This document shows positions 1 through 4,412 of a stretch of 5,945 nt of DNA, one piece after another. The notes below the pieces were generated by a model, which worked only from the letters and a program-made list of their open reading frames with translations, searched no databases and had not been told where the DNA came from. Source of the stretch: Lachnospiraceae bacterium. GTDB taxonomy: Bacteria > Bacillota_A > Clostridia > Lachnospirales > Lachnospiraceae. Made by a program: the position numbers and the translations under genes. Every line of letters starts with the position of its first letter. The first letter of the stretch is position 1. Location: contig JAFZKM010000252.1 of NCBI GenBank assembly GCA_017553665.1, forward strand, positions 1 to 5,945, written 5' to 3'.

Positions 1-2
1 AG

Positions 3-1343
3 CTCAGCAAGTATTTCATTGACGAGAGAGGACAGCAGCCCTATTACTTTGATAAAGAGCATCCCGACGAGGCGAAGCGCCGCGGTGAGGGGCTCGGGTA
101 TTTCTATTATCAGTCGCATCTGCCGGTGAGGCAGCAGGATGAGGCTGTGGGCCATGCGGTGAGGGCGGTTTATCTGTATTCGGGCATGGCGGACGTTGCG
201 AGGCTTACAGGCGACGAGGAGCTGCTCGCGGCCTGCACCCGGCTCTGGGACAGCATCGTGAACAGGAAAATGTACATCACGGGCGGCATTGGCGCGACGA
301 ATCACGGCGAGGCTTTCCTGTACGATTACGAGCTGCCGAACGATCTCGCTTATTCCGAGACCTGCGCGGCGATCGGACTCGTATTCTTCGCGAGGAGGAT
401 GCTGCAGATCGATGTGGACAGCAGGTACGCGGACGTGATGGAGCGCGCGCTGTACAATACGGTCCTGGCCGGAATGGCGCTCGACGGCAAAAGCTTTTTC
501 TACGTGAATCCGCTTGAGGTGCGCCCCGAGGCCTGCCGGAAGGATGAACGCAAATTCCATGTGAAGCCCGTAAGGCAGAAGTGGTTCGGCTGCGCGTGCT
601 GCCCGCCCAATATCGCCCGTCTCGTGAGCTCGGTCGGCACTTATGCATACACCGAAAGCGAGGATACGCTGTTCATGCATCTGTACGTGGGCGGAACGAT
701 AGAGAAATCATACGGGGCTAAAGAGATCGTCTGGGATGTGGATTCGGACGTTCTCGAGAGCGGGAAGATCCGCATAGCGTGCAGGGAAGTAAGAGCAAAA
801 GGCGGATCGGGATCCGCAGGCACAGATGCCGGTATCGCGCACTCCACCCTTGCCATCCGTATCCCCGACTGGTGCGATTCATACACTTTATCCTGCGGAA
901 CGTACACGCATGAACTCAAAAAGGGCTATGAGTACATCAGCGGCGCCTTTAAACAGGGCGATGTGATAGAACTTGAATTCAAACGCAGCGTCCGCGTCAT
1001 GGAAGCTTCGACTTCCGTTCCCGAGGATCACGGCAAAGTGGCTCTTTCCTACGGACCTTTTGTGTACTGCATCGAGGAGAAGGACAACGGCAAAGACCTG
1101 CACCTGTTCTCGGTATCCACCGATCCCGCGAAGGCGAAGCTTGATAAGATCACGATCGAGGGCGATACGGTCACGAAGATCGTGATGCCCGGAAAGAAGG
1201 AGAGACCGAGAACAGAGGCATTGTATTCGGCTTACAAAAAGCCTGAGTATGATGACATCGAGCTCACATTTATCCCCTATTACACCTGGGCAAACCGCGG
1301 TGAGGGTGAAATGAGAGTCTGGGTAAATGCATTTACTCACTGA
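3..1343 (+). CDS. GH127 family beta-L-arabinofuranosidase (DUF1680), 5'-partial
   Basis: This is the C-terminal 446 residues of a glycoside hydrolase of family 127. The frame is open from base 3 with no start, so the N-terminus lies upstream; HypBA1 of Bifidobacterium longum, the type member, is about 660 residues. GH127 enzymes release terminal beta-L-arabinofuranose from plant glycans and hydroxyproline-linked arabino-oligosaccharides, using a zinc-bound cysteine nucleophile. The active-site set can be aligned. A GEAF glutamate (309-311) would be the acid/base. A glutamate 16 residues on (357-359) and a cysteine two further (363-365), in SETCA, would bind zinc. The CACCPPN motif holds the adjacent nucleophile and ligand cysteines (597-602). 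These spacings match HypBA1 Glu322, Glu338, Cys340, Cys417 and Cys418 to within one residue. The tail has IRIPDW and WANRGEGEMRVW, typical of the C-terminal beta-sandwich. No signal peptide can be judged. The gene ends in TGA and overlaps the converging membrane-protein gene by 11 bases. The family call is firm; the exact substrate is not shown. Confidence 0.93.
   Translation, partial: LSKYFIDERGQQPYYFDKEHPDEAKRRGEGLGYFYYQSHLPVRQQDEAVGHAVRAVYLYSGMADVARLTGDEELLAACTRLWDSIVNRKMYITGGIGATNHGEAFLYDYELPNDLAYSETCAAIGLVFFARRMLQIDVDSRYADVMERALYNTVLAGMALDGKSFFYVNPLEVRPEACRKDERKFHVKPVRQKWFGCACCPPNIARLVSSVGTYAYTESEDTLFMHLYVGGTIEKSYGAKEIVWDVDSDVLESGKIRIACREVRAKGGSGSAGTDAGIAHSTLAIRIPDWCDSYTLSCGTYTHELKKGYEYISGAFKQGDVIELEFKRSVRVMEASTSVPEDHGKVALSYGPFVYCIEEKDNGKDLHLFSVSTDPAKAKLDKITIEGDTVTKIVMPGKKERPRTEALYSAYKKPEYDDIELTFIPYYTWANRGEGEMRVWVNAFTH
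1320..1339. repeat. Near-perfect palindrome across the convergent gene ends
   Basis: Bases 1323-1336 are a perfect 14-bp palindrome (GTAAATG/CATTTAC). In RNA it extends to 1320-1339 through one G-U pair and two Watson-Crick pairs. It lies inside the last codons of the GH127 gene and contains the TAA stop of the minus-strand gene. It has no GC-rich stem and no clear T-run on either side, so it is not a standard terminator, though it could fold in either transcript. Confidence 0.5.
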
Positions 1344-2352
1344 ACATTACCGAGCCGTTCTCATCGAGGAGCAGCATGCAAGGAAGGTCCGTTGCGTCGC
1401 CGCCTTTGCCCGCGTAGGTCACAAGCAGTGTCTTAAAGCTGAGTCCGATATCGCTCTCGGCGATCGAGTAGAACGCGAGGACTTCGCCGTCTTTTAAGTC
1501 ATAGGTCTTACCGAACGGGATCGTTACCTCATCGTCCGTTCCGGAGATAACGATCTCCTGTCTGGCGATCTCGGAGCCGTTGAGTTCGGTCACAAGATAA
1601 GCCTTCTTCAGCGAAACACTCTCGGAACGCTCAAGAAGCCTAAATTTCATTTCGTCCTTGATCGTGACGGAGCCTTCCTTCTGCTTAACATCCCAGGGCA
1701 GCTTGCTCGCGTAGACTTCGGGCAGGAAGTCTCTCCAAATGGGGCCGGTGGGGGTATCGTAAATTGTATCGATGCGGGTTACGCCGTTGTTGATGATCTC
1801 AACGGTCGCGAAATCAAAGACGTATTCTCCGAGACCGACTGTCATCGGAGCGGTATATGTATCGCCGCTCCTTTCCATGCGGACTCTCCGATTGCCGTAG
1901 TTCAGATATACTTCGGTACTGTCAGTGAATTCCTTTAAGCGGACCTCGAAATCCATTACGAAATTCAGGTTTTCACTGTCGATGTCACCCTGAACGACAC
2001 GGGAATCGCGCACGAGAGAGCTGCCGCGGGCGATCTGCTCGTTGATATCGTTGGTGTACATAGTGAGATCGCGGGAGATCTCATTCATTCTGCGCTGCAT
2101 ATTGTCCAGATCGTTGTTGAGGATCGAGAACTGTACGAGCGCGAAGCCGTTCCAGATCAGCATCAGGATGATGAAGATCGCGAGGGCCGTTTCGCCGGGA
2201 GAAGAGATGCGCTTTTCCGAGGGCGCCTCTTCGCCGTTCATCACTCTTGATACGTGTCTTTTGTATTTCAGATAATTTGCCAGTACGGCGATCAGTGCCA
2301 CAAGGCAAGTAACGCCGAGTACAACCAGAATGTAGATTGAAATTGCAGCCAT
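1333..2352 (-). CDS. Two-helix membrane protein with coiled coil and large external domain, likely partner of the LytTR regulator
   Basis: I do not recognise a named family for this 339-aa protein. Residues 4-28 and 55-77 are strongly hydrophobic and look like two membrane helices. The loop between them is basic (KYKRH, SEKR), so the positive-inside rule puts the loop in the cytoplasm and both ends outside. Residues 78-110 (start NNDLDNMQRRMNEISRDL) look like a short coiled coil, suggesting self-association. Residues 127-336 are rich in alternating hydrophobic residues and look like one or two beta-sandwich domains outside the cell. The start is well supported: GGAGGA (2360-2365) lies 7 bases before the ATG. 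The gene follows the LytTR gene by 26 bases on the same strand, so the two are probably cotranscribed. A sensory or inhibitory membrane partner of that regulator is an inference from context, not from homology. It is not a DUF3021-type four-helix partner. Its stop overlaps the GH127 gene. Confidence 0.85.
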   Translation of the reverse strand: MAAISIYILVVLGVTCLVALIAVLANYLKYKRHVSRVMNGEEAPSEKRISSPGETALAIFIILMLIWNGFALVQFSILNNDLDNMQRRMNEISRDLTMYTNDINEQIARGSSLVRDSRVVQGDIDSENLNFVMDFEVRLKEFTDSTEVYLNYGNRRVRMERSGDTYTAPMTVGLGEYVFDFATVEIINNGVTRIDTIYDTPTGPIWRDFLPEVYASKLPWDVKQKEGSVTIKDEMKFRLLERSESVSLKKAYLVTELNGSEIARQEIVISGTDDEVTIPFGKTYDLKDGEVLAFYSIAESDIGLSFKTLLVTYAGKGGDATDLPCMLLLDENGSVMFSE

Positions 2353-2378
2353 TTATTTTTCCTCCGTCTTTTCTTTGA

Positions 2379-2825
2379 TCAGATCCCCAGGAAGCTCCTG
2401 AACGATGAGTAGTAGCTCCTGGTTACGTCGATGACCGTTCCCTCCGACATCGTGATGATGAATTTCATCGAAAGAGAGGGGCGTATCTTTTTAATGTGTT
2501 TCTTCTGTACGATCACGGAATTGCTCACGCGGGTGAAACGGCTTTTGTCGAGGAATTCCTCCAGCCGGTAGATTCGTTCCTGAGTGCGGTACGAGGCTTC
2601 CGTGGTGTGCACGTCCACGTTGCGTCCGTAGCTCTCAATGTAAACGATGTCGGCGCAGGCGATCCTGACCTTGTCTCCCTTTGAGTCCTTTACCGTGAGG
2701 TAATTACCGCCGGGCGATTCCGTCACGCTGTATTCGGCATCTTCGCTTATCTCGATGCCGTGGGCGGTAAGTTCGGTTCTCACGTATTCACGGTTTGTTT
2801 CTTTTACAGACAGCCTTAGTTTCAC
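2379..2825 (-). CDS. Stand-alone LytTR-domain DNA-binding regulator
   Basis: This 148-aa protein has a C-terminal LytTR domain, about residues 48-147, the DNA-binding fold of AgrA, LytR and VirR. Family features seen are a basic entry strand (GDKVRIACADIVYIES), a YRTQERIYRLEEFL segment, FTRVSNSVIVQKKHIKKI, and a C-terminal VTRSYYSSF helix. The first 45 residues form a small domain (KLRLSVKETNREYVRTEL) and not a response-regulator receiver: there is no phospho-acceptor layout and it is far too short. Control by phosphorylation is therefore unlikely. I chose the GTG at 2825 because GGAGGG lies 9 bases before it. A GTG 17 codons upstream has only a weak ribosome site and falls inside a hairpin. 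LytTR proteins usually bind direct repeats near promoters and often regulate their own operon; three direct repeats lie upstream. The next gene, 26 bases on, encodes a membrane protein, which suggests a membrane-controlled regulator pair. Confidence 0.9.
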   Translation of the reverse strand: MKLRLSVKETNREYVRTELTAHGIEISEDAEYSVTESPGGNYLTVKDSKGDKVRIACADIVYIESYGRNVDVHTTEASYRTQERIYRLEEFLDKSRFTRVSNSVIVQKKHIKKIRPSLSMKFIITMSEGTVIDVTRSYYSSFRSFLGI

Positions 2826-2834
2826 GGGTGTTCT

Positions 2835-2840
2835 CCCTCC
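2835..2840 (-). promoter_or_regulatory. Strong ribosome binding site that sets the lytTR GTG start
   Basis: On the minus strand GGAGGG lies 9 bases before the GTG at 2825. It is the only strong Shine-Dalgarno match near the gene, and it decides for the 148-aa form over a 165-aa form starting at 2876. Confidence 0.8.
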
Positions 2841-2863
2841 ATTACATTTCGGGCACTCGCAGT

Positions 2864-2878
2864 TTGTGCTTCGCACAA
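2864..2878 (-). promoter_or_regulatory. Small hairpin in the lytTR leader
   Basis: On the minus strand TTGTGC-GAA-GCACAA forms a perfect 6-bp stem with a 3-base loop. Its core is GCGAAGC, known from DNA work as an unusually stable mini-hairpin. It lies in the predicted 5' leader, 23 bases before the GGAGGG ribosome site. No T-run follows, so it is not an intrinsic terminator. It might affect transcript stability or act as a protein site. Confidence 0.5.
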
Positions 2879-2899
2879 TTCTGCTTGCCTTCTGCTTGC
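2879..2899. repeat. Direct repeat TTCTGCTTGC, two exact copies, 11-bp period
   Basis: Exact 10-bp copies lie at 2879-2888 and 2890-2899, one base apart, so both present the same face of the helix. They lie between the candidate lytTR -10 element and its ribosome site, a position suited to repression of lytTR. They do not clearly match the published LytTR consensus, so the binding protein is unknown. Confidence 0.6.
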
Positions 2900-2913
2900 T
2901 TGATCGTGACTTC

Positions 2914-2941
2914 AGTATACATATAAAATCCGGGCACGCAA
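2914..2941 (-). promoter_or_regulatory. Candidate lytTR operon promoter
   Basis: On the minus strand TATACT (2914-2919) is a good -10 element. TTGCGT (2936-2941), 16 bases upstream, is a weak -35. Transcription would start near 2907, leaving a leader of about 80 bases before the GTG at 2825. The weak -35 would fit a promoter that needs an activator. Confidence 0.45.
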
Positions 2942-2948
2942 TAAAATC
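2923..2948. repeat. Direct repeat ATAAAATC, two exact copies, 18-bp period
   Basis: Exact 8-bp copies lie at 2923-2930 and 2941-2948. The similarity continues loosely into GGCAC-like sequence after each copy. The pair brackets the -35 and spacer of the candidate lytTR promoter. AT-rich repeats can arise by chance, so the operator role is only a suggestion. Confidence 0.45.
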
Positions 2949-2970
2949 GGCACAACTTGCACTTTAGTCG

Positions 2971-2988
2971 TGCATGGATTGCATTGAT
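2971..2988. repeat. Tandem 9-bp repeat TGCAT(G/T)GAT upstream of radA
   Basis: TGCATGGAT (2971-2979) and TGCATTGAT (2980-2988) lie back to back and differ at one base. The next nine bases, GACATGAAA, may be a decayed third copy with five matches. The second copy overlaps the candidate radA -35 position. Confidence 0.5.
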
Positions 2989-3008
2989 GACATGAAAAGT
3001 GATATAAT
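2979..3008 (+). promoter_or_regulatory. Candidate radA operon promoter
   Basis: TATAAT (3003-3008) is a perfect -10 consensus. The best -35 is the weak TTGCAT (2979-2984) with an 18-bp spacer. Transcription would start near 3015, giving a short leader to the radA ATG at 3038. A second -10-like TATACT lies at 3012-3017. TATAAT also forms a 13-bp palindrome, 3003-3015, so the minus strand carries TATAAT at 3010-3015. Confidence 0.55.
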
Positions 3009-3037
3009 CATTATACTATTTTGGGGGCGTATTTTTA

Positions 3038-4399
3038 ATGGGAGCAAAGAATAAATCTGTATTTTTCTGTAAAGAATGCGGATATGAGAGCCCGAAGTGG
3101 CTCGGACAGTGTCCGGGGTGCAAATCCTGGGACTGTTTCGTCGAGGAGCCCGTGGCACCGAAGACGGCTGTTAAATCATCGGGAACTGTCCGCGGGCAGA
3201 AGTCTGAGCCCGTGATTTTATCAAAGATCGATATGCATGAAGATGCGAGGACGAAGACGGATATCGAGGAGTTTGACCGCGTTCTGGGCGGCGGTATCGT
3301 TAAAGCCTCGCTTGTTTTGGTGGGCGGAGATCCCGGAATAGGCAAATCCACGCTCCTCCTGCAGGTATGCAGGGTGCTCGCGGCGAAGGACCTGAAGGTG
3401 CTCTATATCTCGGGCGAGGAGTCGCTGCGCCAGATAAAGATGCGCGCCGACAGGCTGGGCGGATTTACGAAGGATATGCATCTGCTGGCCGAGACGAGCC
3501 TTGATTCGATAGAAGAGACGATCACCGAGATGAGACCCGATGTGGTGGTCATTGACTCCATACAGACGATGTTCAGGGAGGACATCTCATCATCACCTGG
3601 CAGTGTGAGCCAGGTCAGAGAGACTACCGGAGCGCTGCTGAGGATCGGAAAGAGCCTCGGCATCACGATCTTCATCGTAGGCCATGTGACAAAGGAAGGC
3701 GTGGTCGCCGGACCGCGCGTGCTCGAGCATATGGTGGACACCGTGCTCTATTTTGAGGGCGATAATTCATCGTCATACAGGATACTCCGCGCGGTGAAGA
3801 ACCGTTTCGGTTCGACCAATGAAGTCGGTGTTTTTGAGATGCGCAGCGAAGGCCTGGTCGAGGTCAGGAATCCTTCGGAATACATGCTGCAGGGCCATCC
3901 CGTAGGGGAGCCCGGGTCGGTCATCGCGGCGTCCGTAGAGGGTACGAGACCTATTCTGCTCGAGGTTCAGGCGCTCGTGTGCAAGACCGCGTTCAACATG
4001 CCCCGCAGGACCGCGAACGGCGCTGACACCAACAGAGTGAACCTGCTTCTCGCGGTGCTCGAGAAGAGGCTGGGATTATCTTTGGGCTTCTGTGACGCTT
4101 ATATTAATGTCGCGGGAGGCATGAGAGTCGGAGAGCCCGCGATCGATCTCGCGATCGTTATGGCCATCTTATCGAGCTTTAAGTCGAGGCCGCTGCCCGA
4201 GAATTCGATCGTATTCGGCGAGGTCGGTCTGACAGGCGAGGTACGAGGCGTTTCGCAGGCAGAGGCGCGCGTGAACGAGGCGATAAATCTCGGCTACGAG
4301 ACCTGCATTCTCCCCGCGGTGAACGCGAGGACCATTAAGACCGACAGGATCAGACTGATCGGCATCGGACATGTGAGCGAGCTCGGAAAGCTTTTCTGA
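3038..4399 (+). CDS. radA: DNA repair protein RadA (Sms), RecA-like ATPase
   Basis: RadA is a hexameric RecA-like ATPase that drives branch migration at recombination intermediates, helping RecA in DNA repair and, in competent bacteria, transformation. The 453-aa length is normal. In order: a CXXC-X10-CXXC zinc finger (C11, C14, C25, C28); Walker A GDPGIGKS (97-104); a Walker B strand VVVID (169-173); the RadA signature KNRFG (254-258), needed for its branch-migration activity; and a Lon-protease-like C-terminal domain from about 285 (GADTNRVNLLLAVLEKRLG, INVAGGMRVGEPAIDLA, FGEVGLTGEVR). As in other RadA proteins, the Lon-like part is structural rather than a working protease. The ATG has only GGGGG (3023-3027), 10 bases upstream, as a ribosome site, so initiation may be weak. 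No in-frame start nearby is better supported. It is the first gene of its transcript and is followed 13 bases later by a beta-propeller gene. In many Firmicutes clpC precedes and disA follows radA; neither is here. Confidence 0.97.
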   Translation: MGAKNKSVFFCKECGYESPKWLGQCPGCKSWDCFVEEPVAPKTAVKSSGTVRGQKSEPVILSKIDMHEDARTKTDIEEFDRVLGGGIVKASLVLVGGDPGIGKSTLLLQVCRVLAAKDLKVLYISGEESLRQIKMRADRLGGFTKDMHLLAETSLDSIEETITEMRPDVVVIDSIQTMFREDISSSPGSVSQVRETTGALLRIGKSLGITIFIVGHVTKEGVVAGPRVLEHMVDTVLYFEGDNSSSYRILRAVKNRFGSTNEVGVFEMRSEGLVEVRNPSEYMLQGHPVGEPGSVIAASVEGTRPILLEVQALVCKTAFNMPRRTANGADTNRVNLLLAVLEKRLGLSLGFCDAYINVAGGMRVGEPAIDLAIVMAILSSFKSRPLPENSIVFGEVGLTGEVRGVSQAEARVNEAINLGYETCILPAVNARTIKTDRIRLIGIGHVSELGKLF

Positions 4400-4412
4400 A
4401 GGAATATAGATA

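Noticed and set aside
277..648. A 123-codon arginine- and serine-rich open frame on the minus strand
   Set aside because: It is a G+C-driven shadow of the GH127 active-site region.
888..1340. A 150-codon open frame on the minus strand
   Set aside because: It is antisense to the GH127 catalytic gene, whose frame has clear family motifs to its end, and it has no domain of its own.
1320..1345. Intrinsic bidirectional terminator at the convergent junction
   Set aside because: The palindrome is AT-rich and there is no T-run after it on either strand, so it fails the usual pattern.
2379..2876. A 165-aa form of the LytTR protein starting at GTG 2876, with an N-terminal CECPKC that looks like half a zinc finger
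   Set aside because: The GTG at 2825 has GGAGGG at ideal spacing. The upstream GTG has only a weak AAGG 11 bases away and lies in a hairpin, and the ribosome site itself would be coding in the longer form.
2879..2988. Calling the direct repeats canonical LytTR binding sites
   Set aside because: None gives a convincing match to the AgrA/VirR-type CAGTT-like consensus with 21-22 bp period, so they are kept as unassigned repeats.
3016..3351. A minus-strand open frame covering the start of radA
   Set aside because: It is opposite the zinc finger and Walker A region of radA, which are conserved on the plus strand, and shows no family features.
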